Position numbers and translations under genes: made by a program
The notes under the pieces: model-generated
The model's database searches: none
Seen by the model: only the letters and a program-made list of their open reading frames with translations
What the model was told of the DNA's origin: nothing
NCBI GenBank assembly: GCA_010093515.1
Contig: MU001685.1
Location: forward strand, 723,851-787,850
Direction: 5' to 3'
From: Lineolata rhizophorae
Taxonomy: Eukaryota; Ascomycota; Dothideomycetes; Lineolatales; Lineolataceae
Length of the DNA stretch: 64,000 nucleotides
Shown: positions 53,854-64,000 of the stretch, in pieces
How the letters are laid out: each line of letters opens with the position of its first letter
Position numbering within the stretch: the stretch's first letter is position 1

Positions 53854-54399
53854 TATGTCCAGACTATTTCCTTTGGGGAGCTTACGCCATGATTCTCAAG
53901 GCCCGCAGAGCCCCTGCGGACTTCGCAGGTGAGGTGAAGCTCTCTTAGGAACGGTCCGCGAATGAGGGGTAGCTGTCCACGATGCAGCCTAAACGAACGA
54001 ACAAAAGCACATTGGCCCGAAGTTGAACAGAGACGCGGCGGAGCCGAGGTAGGTCTGACCAAGCACGACTTCAGTGTCGCCCTAATACGAGGCTTCCGGC
54101 AGCTCTAGATGCTCCTAGCAGTCGCCGCTTGCACTAAGTTTGCCTTCCAAGGTGCCCCGTGATGCAGGAAGGCGGCATGTCCAATCGCACCGCGCGAACC
54201 CGGGGTGCAGATTGTGATCACGTGGAAGTAACCAATCGGGTGCACGTGCATCTCCCGCCTCGGCTCACCTATCAACTTGGCGGACTTGCTTCATTGCTTT
54301 GTCGTCCTGACATCTAGAGACTATGGATTTGCCCGCGCTTGTGTTTGACTTTGGGCTAATTCTACGCTTTCGCCAAACTCCCTTTGCGTTTTCGCCACC
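53854..54399. promoter_or_regulatory. Shared divergent promoter of pff1 and methyltransferase-like gene
   Basis: About 550 bases between two outward-facing starts. Near the right gene it has CCAAT at 54181-54185, TCACGTGG at 54218-54225, CCAAT at 54232-54236 and the perfect palindrome TGCACGTGCA at 54241-54250. The arrangement suggests HAP-complex and CACGTG-factor binding; which gene responds is not known. Confidence 0.5.
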
Positions 54400-54939
54400 A
54401 TGCCAGCAGGTGATGACGAGCTTGCGCTCGCGGTCCCTTCTGTGGCCGTCGAGCCTACGCTCTTTCCAGACCTTTGCGTCCGCGTATCGCTTCCGCTCAT
54501 TCAAGTATTGGCCGGAATAATGGCCAAGAAGCCCGCTTTCAACCTGTCCGTTGGTTGTGGCAGCGGCCTTCTAGAGGCATTGCTGTTGAGCGCCGACTCG
54601 TCGTTGGACGTCGTTGGAGTTGAGGTGTCACCTGATATCAATCACTACCTTCCACCCAGATGTCTGGAAGTCGTGCCGGGCACCTGGACGTGCTCGGAAA
54701 AGGCTGGTCTAGCCTCCTGTTGGCTTTTTGTGTACCCGCGGGATCCGAGGCTACTGTCTCGATACCTGAGCGTTTACGGAGCCGCCGAGGTTCAGATAGT
54801 CATATGGATCGGCGCCCGCCTCGATTGGCCCGTATTCGAGCCCTTTATGAGAAGTGATCTCTTTCATCCAGTCGAGCTACCGGAGATTGAGGAACTTGCT
54901 CCTTACGAGATGGTCGCCCTGCTGAGAAAGAGGAACTAG
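54400..54939 (+). CDS. Small SAM-methyltransferase-like protein
   Basis: A 179-aa single-exon protein beginning MPAGDDELAL. It contains a glycine-rich motif LSVGCGSGLLEALLL (motif I of Rossmann-type SAM methyltransferases), followed at the expected spacing by DVVGVEVSPDINHYLP, whose acidic residue would contact the SAM ribose. Later parts are SCWLFVYPRDPRLLSRYLS and IWIGARLDWPVFEPF. The fold appears short: the C-terminal half of a typical domain is reduced, so activity is uncertain. I recall uncharacterised proteins of this form in filamentous fungi but no assigned substrate. A frame opening at 54323 is a different reading frame and was not used. Confidence 0.78.
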   Translation: MPAGDDELALAVPSVAVEPTLFPDLCVRVSLPLIQVLAGIMAKKPAFNLSVGCGSGLLEALLLSADSSLDVVGVEVSPDINHYLPPRCLEVVPGTWTCSEKAGLASCWLFVYPRDPRLLSRYLSVYGAAEVQIVIWIGARLDWPVFEPFMRSDLFHPVELPEIEELAPYEMVALLRKRN

Positions 54940-55181
54940 GGTGAAGCGCCTCAATTTCCAGTTCACGACACCAAATTCCGTGAGTGCATTCGATTATACT
55001 ATTCTACGCTGCTAGATGCCGCAAGTTCTTGTTGCTACACAAGGTCTCGTAGCGCCAGTAGAAAGGACCTATACATGATTGCTCCTTGCTTTAGTACAGT
55101 TAACGACAAAGCATTTTGAGGCTCCACACGTTCTTACCATTATTCTCTGGGTCACGGTATGCACGTACGCCGTGATGCCCA

Positions 55182-55721
55182 CTAATATTTCAAGCGATAG
55201 GTGCTCTGCACGAATCCAAAGGGGTACGAGTGTGAGTCAAGGAGTTCCAGCCACACTTCCGGTGTGCCTCCGAACAGCGGGCGTCCGGAACCTAGAAGCA
55301 GCGGGACTGTTGTCAGGGTGACTTGATCAAGCAGCTTCGCTCGAACAAAACCCCTGACTGTCTCGCCGCCGTCTACGTACACCCGCTCATAGCCCCTCAT
55401 TTCAGCCAGTTCGATCGCCGTGTCGCCGTCCCGGCACAGTTCCGCTGAAGTCGGAGTGTTGGAGGGCAGCGCATCGAGCGTGGAGGATATAACGATGACG
55501 GGGAGGTCACCGTAAGACCACTTATCAAAGCCGAGGACTTGCTCGAAGGTCTTCCGACCGAGGATGAGCGCGTCGATGTCCTTCATGAAGTCCTTGTACC
55601 CGCAGTCTTCGCCCTCGGGGACTGCCTTGTTGGCGGCTGCGAGGTAGTCAATACTGCCATCGGGCCGAGAAATGAACCCGTCGAGAGTGATGCCGACGAA
55701 GGCAAGGCAAGTTGGTGGCAT
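55182..55721 (-). CDS. RibD C-terminal/DHFR-like reductase
   Basis: A 179-aa protein of the dihydrofolate-reductase-like fold (RibD C-terminal type), expected to bind NADPH and reduce a small molecule; the bacterial YwjB/YyaP group looks similar. Features are CLAFVGITLDGFISRPDGSI at the N-terminus, LILGRKTFEQVLGF, LPVIVISSTLDALPS, the glycine-rich RVYVDGGETVRGFVRAKLLD and LTTVPLLLGSGRPLF. The start at 55721 (MPPTCLAF) is chosen because the upstream 39 in-frame residues from 55838 do not resemble the family. No intron is seen. A role in riboflavin synthesis is not implied, since a complete deaminase/reductase pair is not present. Confidence 0.85.
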   Translation of the reverse strand: MPPTCLAFVGITLDGFISRPDGSIDYLAAANKAVPEGEDCGYKDFMKDIDALILGRKTFEQVLGFDKWSYGDLPVIVISSTLDALPSNTPTSAELCRDGDTAIELAEMRGYERVYVDGGETVRGFVRAKLLDQVTLTTVPLLLGSGRPLFGGTPEVWLELLDSHSYPFGFVQSTYRLKY

Positions 55722-56908
55722 GGGAGAAACTTTCGGGAAGCAGGGAAAGCTACAAAATGGAAGGCTGCGCGCACAAGGCGCGCCGTTCGGGTATTTCACG
55801 GTCGCTGACGGGCAGATAGGCTGGGGCTCTGCTTGCATTAGTCAGGAAGGTCCCTGGGAGACATCATCCGAGGTACATAGTGAGTCCTAAGTGTATGAGT
55901 CATTAAAACGCTTGGCAACATGTGGGACGAGGTCAGCGGCCTATGAACGTGCCTCTCCGCTGGATGGATGCTTTTCTGAAGGGTCGGTTGAGCAGAAGGC
56001 GAGATATCCGCTTCCCGGTCGATATGAGCTCGAAAAGGAAGGTCGATGTGGGCAAGTCACTGGACGGGGCGACGCGCCAACGAAGAGCCCCCATACCACG
56101 ATCGCATGCCCACCTTGTCCCTGCGGTCTAGCCTTGAACGGGCAATAACGCGTCACCCATGTGGTGCTCAGGTACCCGTGCCCCGGGCTGATTGTACATA
56201 GTATTAGGGCGCAAAGGCTCGCTAATTTTGAGTTGTCACCACCTTCTGCCTCACACATTTTCGGCCTCTTGGCTTCTGCATTATAAGCGGCTTGCGTCGT
56301 GAGTGCCCAGAACTATACTGAAGAGTCACCGCCAGTCGGAGGGATACTCCTCTCAGCCTTCTGTTCTCATCTGATTTCCCGAAGTCTGGAAGGCGTTACG
56401 CTTTGAAATTATTACAGTCGACGAATGGCACCGAGAATACATCACCTAGTCGAAATCCAATATTGAGTAGCAGGCGCTACTGGAGTGACTGACATGCGTA
56501 TTCTTGCACGTTTGACTTGCCATCTGTAAGGAGGGCACGATATATTCCAATTGCAAAAAACAACGCGGAGAATCGTAACGTGAAGCTTGGCACGAAATAA
56601 AGTACGGTTGGCACACGTTCACTAGGCATCCAGAAGAGCATTCATCATAAACAAGCCTTTTCTACAACGTTTGTGAGAGACGACAGAGGCAATGACAGGG
56701 AAGCTTTTGGGGCCTTCTAATTTTAGCCGAACCGCCGGCTCCGATACAAGCGTGTGGGGCAATTTCTACCGACCGCTTGGTGAACCAGCCAGTCTCCCAA
56801 ACATCCGCGCGCTTCCTTTCCACACACCTCTTGCCGCAGCACTACCTCGGCCGCAGCAAGTTTGCATTCCTAGGAATCCCACCTCCTTCCGGCAGCGCAC
56901 TCAGCGCC
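55722..56908. other. Divergent intergenic region between reductase and pin4
   Basis: About 1.2 kb. Open frames on both strands carry no recognisable domain. The last 150 bases or so are the probable leader of pin4. Confidence 0.5.
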
Positions 56909-57395
56909 ATGGGCCCCAAGGCGTCCGCGTCGGGCAGCAAAGCCAAGGGAGGCGGCAAGAACAAGGACGCGTCCGGGTCCAAGGGCGACAAGGCCGGCAG
57001 CGGCAAGCTCAAGGCGGCCACCAGCATCAACGTGCGGCACATTCTCTGCGCGAAGCATTCGAAGAAGGAGGAGGCGCTCGCGAAGCTGCGCGATGGGGCC
57101 AAGTTCGACGAGGTTGCGCGGGAGTTCTCCGAGGACAAGGCGAGGCAAGGTGCGTGTTCGCTGCGGAGACGCAGTTGTACCATTCCTGGAATGCCGAAAG
57201 CTGGGGGAGGCTGACGTACGTCGTTTTGGCCTTCGCGCAGGCGGCTCTCTGGGCTGGAAGACGCGCGGAAGCTTGCTGCCGGAGTTTGAAAAGGTCGCGT
57301 ACGAGCTCGAGCCGAGCACGACGGGTAGCCCGAAGTGGGGAGAGGCCAAGACGGGCGAGGGCTATCACATCGTCATGGTCGAGGGCCGGAAGTGA
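56909..57395 (+). CDS. pin4: Parvulin peptidyl-prolyl isomerase Pin4 (Par14-like)
   Basis: Small parvulin-type prolyl isomerase. Exons 56909-57149 and 57241-57395 are joined across a 91-nt intron (donor GTGCGT, acceptor GCGCAG) giving 131 aa, the usual size. The N-terminus is a Gly/Lys/Ser-rich basic extension (KASASGSKAKGGGKNKD) as in Par14 proteins, known to bind DNA or ribosome precursors. The catalytic domain follows: INVRHILCAKHSKKEEALAK, GAKFDEVAREFSEDKAR, then after the splice QGGSLGWKTRGSLLPEFEKV and GEGYHIVMVEGRK. The Met at 56909 is chosen because it gives the conserved KPK/GPK-type N-terminus; an upstream in-frame Met at 56777 adds 44 unlike residues. Confidence 0.93.
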
Positions 57396-58199
57396 CCGCG
57401 GATCCTCATGAACGGAAGCACTTGTTCCTATTTTCGGAGCTTGTAGGCGTCGAGAATGAATGCGACACGACATGATGCCATGTTTTTAATTAGGTCATAG
57501 TCCGCCTCGGGTGCTTTTAACGACGAAGGTCGCAATATATTTGAGATGCTCAAGACATGATGATAAGGATAAGCCGGCTTCGAGTGGCTCTCCTCACCTC
57601 CTACCTCCTGGCTGCACTAGTGTTATGAAGATGCTAGGTGAGTGATAGAGCAAGGAAGGCCTGCGGAATAAGAGCACCAACTAAAGAAGGCAAAAACATT
57701 TCTAACATGCTCACGTATAAACGGCGAAAAGTCCACCTAACATGTAGCGAAATAGCATACCATGGTCATGTGATAGCGCGATGAGGGCTGATCGTCTCGG
57801 CCAAAGCATCGCGAGGTAAGTTAGCGCGACTAAGCCGCACAGTACGACGCTTCTGGATCCTAAAGTACTGCTTAAATCGAATTCCTGACGCCCACTCATC
57901 GTTCTTCCTGGGTAACGGATTTAAGGCTGCTCTTCATCCGCGCCTCAATTGCACCGAAGCCCTGGGGTTGATTTCAAATGTGATGATGATTAGATATCCT
58001 CCAACCCCGCATCTCATCCGCCTAGCTCCGTTGCAAGGGCTACAAACTCTTGAACTTCCGATCGGGGGTACGTTGTACCGATGCTGGTATAGACAAACAC
58101 GAAACACGACCGCAATGGCGAAGGAGTAGGTTCAGCCGCGTATTCGGCAGCGCAGAGAACTCACGATGCACTCATAGTCTCCGCAGCCTTGCCCGGCGT
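57396..58199. other. Intergenic region between pin4 and DUF427 gene
   Basis: About 800 bases, AT-richer in the first half. No gene recognised; contains the pin4 3' end and the promoter of the next gene. Confidence 0.5.
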
Positions 58200-59030
58200 A
58201 TGCTGGAAAATGGCCCCGTCAAGACTCTGCCGGCTAGCCAGCGCGTGCGAGCTCTCTTCAACGGAACGTACATTGCCGACACGACGAGCGCATGCTACGT
58301 TTGGGAACACCAGTACTACCCGGAGTTTTACATTCCAGCCCGCGATGTTAAGGAAGGCGTCTTGACCCAGGTCGAAGCGATCGAGGGCCCTAGCGGCAGC
58401 GGCAGCGCGAGCATGATGAAGCTGAAAGTCACCGGTGGCTCCTTCGGTCGCAAAGATAAGGAAACAGACGCCGTCATTCAGTTCAAAAGTCCTTGGTCGG
58501 ATGGGAATCCAGTGGTCCGGTTTGACTTTGGAAGAATGGGTGCGACGCTACTCTACAACGCGGCGTAGCTCTTGCTGACTACTAACTGCACCGCAGATGG
58601 ATGGCTCGAAGAAGACACGCCGATCTATGTTCACCCTAAGGACCCCTTCAAGCGCGTAGACCTCCTGGCATCGACGCGGAAAATCGACATCAAACTCGAC
58701 AACCAATTGGTCGCGTCTTCCTCGTCGGCGATCCACCTCCTCGAGACCGGACTGCCGACGCGATACTACCTCCCGCTGACGTCCGTCGTCGACCCAGCTA
58801 TGCTCCAGCCCAGCAGCCTGAGGACCAAGTGCCCGTACAAGGGCGAGGCCGAGTACTACAACGTGGTGCTGCGGGGCGCGGACGGTGTTGCGGAAAACCT
58901 GGTGTGGTACTACACGCGGCCGACGGTCGAGTGCGAGGGAATTGCGGGGCAGATCTGCTTCTACAATGAAAAGGTCGATGTTTACGTCGACGGCGTGCTG
59001 CAGCCGCGGCCCAAGACGCAATTCGGGTAG
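58200..59030 (+). CDS. DUF427-domain protein (two repeats), function unknown
   Basis: Exons 58200-58539 and 58597-59030 are joined across a 57-nt intron with a perfect TACTAAC branch point, giving 257 aa. The first DUF427 half has RVRALFNGTYIADTTSACYV and WEHQYYPEFYIPARDV, the second has AEYYNVVLRGADGVAENLVW with YYTRPTVECEGIAGQICFYN and KVDVYVDGVLQ. Between them the splice restores FDFGRMDGWLEEDTPIYVHP with DPFKRVDLLASTRKI. DUF427 proteins are beta-rich and widespread in fungi and bacteria; no biochemical role is established that I know of. The Met at 58200 precedes the conserved region directly. Confidence 0.88.
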
Positions 59031-59353
59031 CAGATAGAAGCGGCGGGAAGTTGGAACTTGCAATTCTTTGTTCTCTCACTTCTGCACAGTCAACGCGTGA
59101 AAACTCCGGCACTAACCAGGACTCCTGTACACGCTCCGATGGCTCCCCGCACCATTCCCCGCAGGCCGTGGGCAAGCGAGCTGCGGAGCTCGCCCTCACC
59201 TCAGCCCCGAAGCTGAAAGACTAGAGCCCCAGACCTTGGGGGCACCACGACTCAAGAACATCTTTTAGCCGGAGTTTGCCCCCTTCCATTTCTTTTCCAA
59301 AATTTATCAGGCGTCTCTACCTAGCTTGCTGATTTACGATTCACTCGACAGCC
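59031..59353. other. Short intergenic region between DUF427 and hydrolase genes
   Basis: About 320 bases with a CT-rich stretch near 59280-59300. No gene is seen; the region should contain the promoter of the hydrolase gene. Confidence 0.55.
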
Positions 59354-61041
59354 ATGGTTAATTGGATTCTTGGAGACTTGTTCCTGAAGGAGTTCGGCCA
59401 CCAGGGTTCGATTCAGAAACTGTGGGAGCAGCGGTGGAAGGTTCCTGTGCAGGCACCCTCAACTCGCAGTTGCAAAGGAGAAGACTAACTGAGCCCGCTC
59501 AGTGTCAGCGCAGCGTATACCCGTACGGCGTCTCATTGTTCACTTCGAGTCCGTAGGAAAACTAACCGAAACAGCTTCCACGATGGCAAGTTCGAGGATT
59601 TTGAGCCAATCTTTACGAAGCTCATCGAGAGTGCGTAAAACCACTCCCCTTCCCCCCCCTTGTTCGGCGACCTAAAGATTGGCCCGCTGAAAATATGTGC
59701 AGACGACATAAACGACCCTTACGACGACGCCTACACAAGCGCCTTCATCCCAACGGCCGAGGCCCTGACCAAGGCGGCCGCCGAGGCCGAGGCCACGGAC
59801 AAGGCGCGCGCCATTGAGCTGTACAAGCGGGCCTCGGTCGTGTACCGGCTGTCGCGCTTCCCCTACATCGGCACGCCGCTCAAGCGCCGCGTCTTCGACA
59901 CCCAGAAGGAGGTGTACCTGCGCGGGGCTCGGCTGTGGGACGTGCCGCTGACCGAGAAGGTGATCCCGCACACGTACGCCGCCGAGGGTGACGAGAAGGA
60001 AATTCCACTGTATGTGCGGATCCCGCCGAACGCGTCCGAGGATAAGCCGTGCCCGGTGATGCTGCTGATCACTGGCCTGGATGGGCACCGCCCGGACAAT
60101 ACCGAGGTGAGTGACCGACTGACAGTCGCTGCCGCCCCTCCCCTCATATCTCTCGCACCAAAAGAAATGAAACAAAGAGGCATACCGCATATCCTAGTTC
60201 TAACGGGCTCTTCTCACCGTTGCTCGTGCCACCTAGCGCACCGAAGAGCACCTCAAGCGCGGCTGGGCCACCGTCATCTGCGACATCCCCGGCGTGGCCG
60301 ATTGCCCCGCACTCAAAACGGACCCGCTGTCGCCGGACCGCCTCTTCGAGTCCATCCTGCACTGGATCAACACGGAGCCGGACTTCAAAGCCCACAAGGT
60401 CATCGCCTGGGGCCTCTCCGCCGGCGGCTACTACGCCATCCGCGTGGCGCACACGCACGCCGACAAGCTGGCCGGCGCCGTAGGGCACGGTGCGGGCACC
60501 CATCACTACATCGGCAGGGAGTGGCTTGAGGAGGTGAATCACCATGAGTATCCGTTTGATCTGACGAAGGTGAGCCTTGCTGTTTTCTGTTCTGCATGTG
60601 GTTTGAGTGGCACGGCGAGCTGACGCGGATTGCGCAGGCCTACTGCATGAAGTACGGGTACGACAACTTCGAAGAGCTGAAGGACAAGTGCCAAAAGACG
60701 TTCAGCCTGGTGGAGAATGGCATCGTGCACATGAAGTCGACCAGGCTGCTGCTCATAAATGGCGTTCTGGACGGTTGCATGCCGATTGAAGACTCGATGC
60801 TGTAAGTTATTTGCGTCCGGGGATCCGCTCGCGTCGAAACTCTAATGCTTATCGAAACTAGTTTGTTCGAGTACGGCAGTCCAAAGGAGGCGAGGTGAGT
60901 TTGTTGTTTACTTACACACCTCTAGCTTTTGCTGATTCCAGCAGGTTCATCCAAGGGCGCGCTCACATGGGCTATCCGGAAGCGAATGCCCACGTGTTCC
61001 CCTGGTTGGAGCAGGTCATGGGAACCTATGTTCGATTGTAG
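59354..61041 (+). CDS. Ayg1-like alpha/beta hydrolase
   Basis: Alpha/beta hydrolase related to Ayg1, which shortens a polyketide chain in Aspergillus melanin synthesis. Exons are 59354-59446, 59503-59537, 59575-59630, 59703-60106, 60237-60569, 60638-60801, 60862-60894 and 60945-61041, giving 404 aa in frame. The start is MVNWILGDLFLKEFG, with LWEQRWKVP typical of the family. LLITGLDGHRPDN and GWATVICDIPGVADCP precede the nucleophile elbow GLSAGGYY (Ser257). The Asp is expected in LLLINGVLDGCMPIEDS and the His in RAHMGYPEAN. All conserved blocks are present, so it appears functional. Intron 2 is uncertain: the protein-based choice is 37 nt with a weak donor, and a 52-nt alternative with donor GTACGG would lose five residues. 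No polyketide synthase lies in the window. Confidence 0.88.
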
Positions 61042-61319
61042 CCCATTGCATAGTAGAGAGTGCTGACTCTTGAATGGGGACGAACTACAAAATTGGTCTG
61101 CACCCACGGAGTAAAATTATGAGTGATATGTTAATTACTTAGGAACTTCTTAATATGAATCTAATACGCGGAGATGCGGTCGACAATATCAGTCTTTAAA
61201 TCCAACTACACCCGTACGGCGCCTTGTGAACTCCGTGAACCCAGTGGATGTTTCATCACTTCATGCATTATAAAACTCATGTTCAGAGCATTCCACAGCA
61301 TTACCACAAAACTCACGGC

Positions 61320-62896
61320 TCACCAGTTCTCCAGAATAGCCTGGAACACGGCGTAATGTCCGCGCGAACGTGGATGGAACGTCTTCGCATTTGTGGTGGG
61401 ATAGTACCACGGCATGCGTAGCGCCGAGACATCGTCGCCCTGCTGGAGACGCCGCTGGTCCTCCATGAAGACGCGGTACTCTGGGGACGAGGTGTTGCTG
61501 ACGGCCTTGGCGATGCCACAGCGGATGCGCTCTGTTGTCGACGTGAAAAATTCTCGTCAACCTTCACCCCATTCAAAGATTCGGCGTCCAGGCCTGCGAA
61601 GACTAGGCCACCCTCGGGGATATATAAGAAAACAGACGAAGGGAACTCACCAGCCCAGTCACCACCTCTCCTCCACCTCACCTTCATCTCCTCGCACTCT
61701 TCTAGCCTGGGCAACACGGGCACCTTACCCCTCCACTCCGCCCACTCCCGCGCCTTCGACCCCCCATCCCAATCCTCTGGCTCTTCAATCTCCGGCACCC
61801 CCGCGTCCGGCCAGAACTGCAAGAAGAACCAGGTATCCAGCCTCGTGGCGTTGGGCTCTCGCGCGCCGGGCTCGCAGAAGCGGTGGCCATCCCAGCGCCC
61901 GCCCGCGTTCGGATCGACGAAGGTCACCTTCGGCGGCGGCCGCCAGCCGTCGTCTTCGCCATCGTTACCGCGGGGACGGGCGCGGGCGCGGGCGCCGTCG
62001 GACCAGAAGCGATTGACGTTCTCCACCCGCTCGGCCAGGAACGCGTTGACCCTGGTCGTGAGGTCGTCGAGCGTGGCGCGCAGCTCGCGCGTCAGCCAGG
62101 GCTGGTCGTCGGAATCGTCGCCGCCGCGACCGCCGCGGTGCGCGAACCAGAAGGAAAAGGTAACGTTATCGCAGTCGAGCGTGTCGGCGTTGAAAAAGCG
62201 CGGGTAGCCCGTGAGGAAGAGGCGGAAGGGCTCGCGGCTCTCCCTCTCCCTCTCGCCTTGGCATCCGCGCTCCCGCTCCTGCCTCCTCGCCCACTCCGCC
62301 CTCGCCACAATCTGATTCATCGCCGCCTCGACGTCGTCCCTCAGCGCCTCGTCCCGCCGCAGCGCCTCGCGCGCGCGCGCCACCTCCTTGCCGCAGTCCC
62401 CCGCGTAGCCCGCCCCCGCGACGCGCAGCACGCACGCGTCGAGCACGGGGAAGAAGCCGGCGTCGTTGCCGCCGAGGCTGAGCGTCGCGACGTCCGCGGC
62501 GCCGGGGCCGCGCCAGCCGTCGATCTGGCTGCCTGTCCGGTCGCCGCCGTGCTGCAGGACGTCGGGCGCGGTGGCGCCCGTGCAGGCGAGGTTTTGGAAG
62601 CGTGGCGGTGGCGGCGGCGGCGGGTCTGGGTCTGGGTTCGGGTCCGTCGGGCTGGCGTCGAGGAGGCCGAGGTGCGCCGCGAGGAGCGACGGGTAGGAAT
62701 ATTGTCCGGTGCGGCAGGGATCGTCGGCGGTGACGCCGGTGCCGATGCCGGCGGCGTAGGAGTCGCCGAAGGCGACGTAGCCGCGGACGTGGCGGGGTTG
62801 GGGCGGTCCGGCGTGAGTGAGGAGGGGATTCTGGATGAGGATGGATCCGTCGTCGGGGAGTAGGGATTGCTGCTTCGCGTTGGAGTGAAGAGTCAA
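61320..62896 (-). CDS. GDSL/SGNH-family esterase
   Basis: SGNH hydrolase similar to fungal GDSL lipases/esterases. Exons 62896-61651 and 61531-61320 are joined across a 119-nt intron with a strong GTGAGT donor and CAACAG acceptor, giving 485 aa. The frame through the unspliced region is also open but lacks the catalytic His, so the spliced form is preferred. Block I is YVAFGDSYAAGIGTG (Ser46), block II LACTGATAPDV, block III LSLGGNDAGF, and block V is FHPRSRGHYAVF in exon 2, supplying the His. Between blocks III and V lie FRLFLTGYPRFFN and several charged low-complexity stretches (a run of prolines; ERERGCQGERERES). The N-terminus as read shows DDGSILIQNPLLTH, which in related proteins is preceded by a signal peptide, so an upstream first exon may be missing. 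It converges on the Ayg1-like gene. Confidence 0.87.
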
Positions 62897-64000
62897 GGGG
62901 GAGGCGGCTAAATAGACGGAAAGGGTCTAGGCATTAGTCTGGAATCAAGACGGACACTATTGGCTCTGCACTGATTGACTTGAGAAGTAGTTTTTGAGTG
63001 TACGCGCTGAATGAGAGTTGCGTACTTTGATCAGTTGAACTCCACAGGAGCGCGGTTAAAATGAGTCTACTTGAAGTTAGCTGTTGTACGCACTGGCGAA
63101 ACGACGGATTTAGGGTAAGAAGTCGGGACTTCATTAAAATCAAAGCTTGCAGATTGTTCTGTACTGTTCATTTCTCTCAAGTATAGTAGGAAACAGAAAT
63201 GAAGAAACGACAAAACTTACAGCTCGACGCCTTTCATCCCGAATGTTCTACGTAACCTCATGCTCATCCGCAAAGATATCAAAGATTAGTAACAGTTAAC
63301 AGTGAGGGTATCAGTTGCCGGAAACAACGATAGCGGCCTAGGCACGTCTGGGCATCAGCGCCTCAGTGCGCCATTTAAGAACCGAGCTTCCGCATACGAT
63401 GGTAGACAAGCCTGAGATACATCACACTGTTTTTAATTTAAGGCAAGAAAATTAGTTAGGACGTTCAAAGTTGAAGAAATGGGAAGTGTTTGAGCGCTCG
63501 CAGGCGCCGGCTGAGGTTATCGTCGGAGGCACCCTCTTCAGGACCCGACGAGGACGAATAATGTCAAGCGAACGGAGCACGCGCATCGAGCGCTCGCTCA
63601 CTCCGGCACTGCTTGCGAGGTCACGCCGCACAACGCACGCGGATGCGCGTTGGCACGTGATGCTCTCTTGAAACACTTCTGTTTTTTCTTGTCGTCCGTA
63701 GACCCAACACCACTTGTGTCTTCTCTCATCCGACGCTGGCGCGCTTAATAGCACCGTATTCTCCCATCAGGTTCACAGAGCAGAGCAAACCTATCTCAGT
63801 TTACTTCAGCGGAGCAACGTCTTCCACCAAAATCTCATTCGCAAGCCTTGCCAACTCCAAAGTCATCAATTAAGTATTACGATTAAGGAATGATGTAGTA
63901 GGACCCAACCGAGCGGGATCCAATGCAATGAAAAATGACTTCACACAGCCCACCAAAAAAAAAAAAAAGGCAAATCAACAATGTTTGCTCATGAGTTCCT
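62897..64000. other. Right-edge region, no gene recognised
   Basis: About 1.1 kb. The left part is the promoter side, and possibly a missing first exon, of the esterase gene. The rest is AT-richer with no recognisable domain. A poly-A tract lies near the right end (63954-63968). Confidence 0.5.

Noticed and set aside
61330-61560. Unspliced C-terminus of the GDSL esterase frame
   Set aside because: Reading straight through lacks the catalytic His block; splicing 61532-61650 restores it with a strong donor and acceptor.

Overview
The window is nuclear DNA of a filamentous ascomycete, most likely a GC-rich Sordariomycete. Genes carry few, short introns (about 50 to 270 nt) with GTRNGT-type donors and CTAAC/CTGAC branch points. 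Coding regions are rich in G/C third positions and in disordered low-complexity proteins, intergenic DNA is full of microsatellites, and the gene set (Prp45/SNW1, TAF11, ribosomal uL4, m-AAA protease, Pff1, parvulin Pin4) is ordinary Pezizomycotina housekeeping. Genus is not resolved. All names come from reading the translations; no database search was possible.

Layout, left: an AlkB-type dioxygenase (+) converges on a small conserved hydrophilic protein (-). A very large disordered protein (-) is followed by prp45 (+), an ankyrin-repeat protein (-), TAF11 (+) and ribosomal protein uL4 (-). These are mostly alternating convergent and divergent pairs.

Middle (17-40 kb): gene-sparse. A dual-specificity MAP-kinase-phosphatase-like gene (+) and a J-domain protein (-) are separated by a 5 kb intergenic stretch. 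A further 5.8 kb without a recognisable gene precedes an allantoate-permease-type MFS transporter (-). These deserts hold simple repeats, palindromic TACGTA sequences and repeated copies of TACGGAGTA.

Right: the mitochondrial m-AAA protease and a membrane-anchored ubiquitin-like/BAG protein (both -), then an AT-richer island with a fossil Ty1/copia-type gag fragment. Next come a Lys/Thr/Pro-rich KEN-box protein (-) and the vacuolar membrane protease Pff1 (-), which faces a methyltransferase-like gene (+) across a promoter rich in CCAAT and CACGTG. The last 9 kb holds a RibD/DHFR-like reductase (-), Pin4 (+), a DUF427 protein (+), an Ayg1-like alpha/beta hydrolase with up to eight exons (+) and a GDSL/SGNH esterase (-).

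Recurring themes are protein quality control (J protein, BAG/UBL protein, m-AAA protease, Pin4) and gene expression (Prp45, TAF11, uL4), but nothing suggests operon-like grouping. Points most worth a second look are a prp45 gene that lacks the conserved N-terminal part of the family, the repeated intergenic 9-mer, and a CACGTG motif shared by three promoters. I found no tRNA, rRNA, CRISPR array or clearly new multi-gene system.
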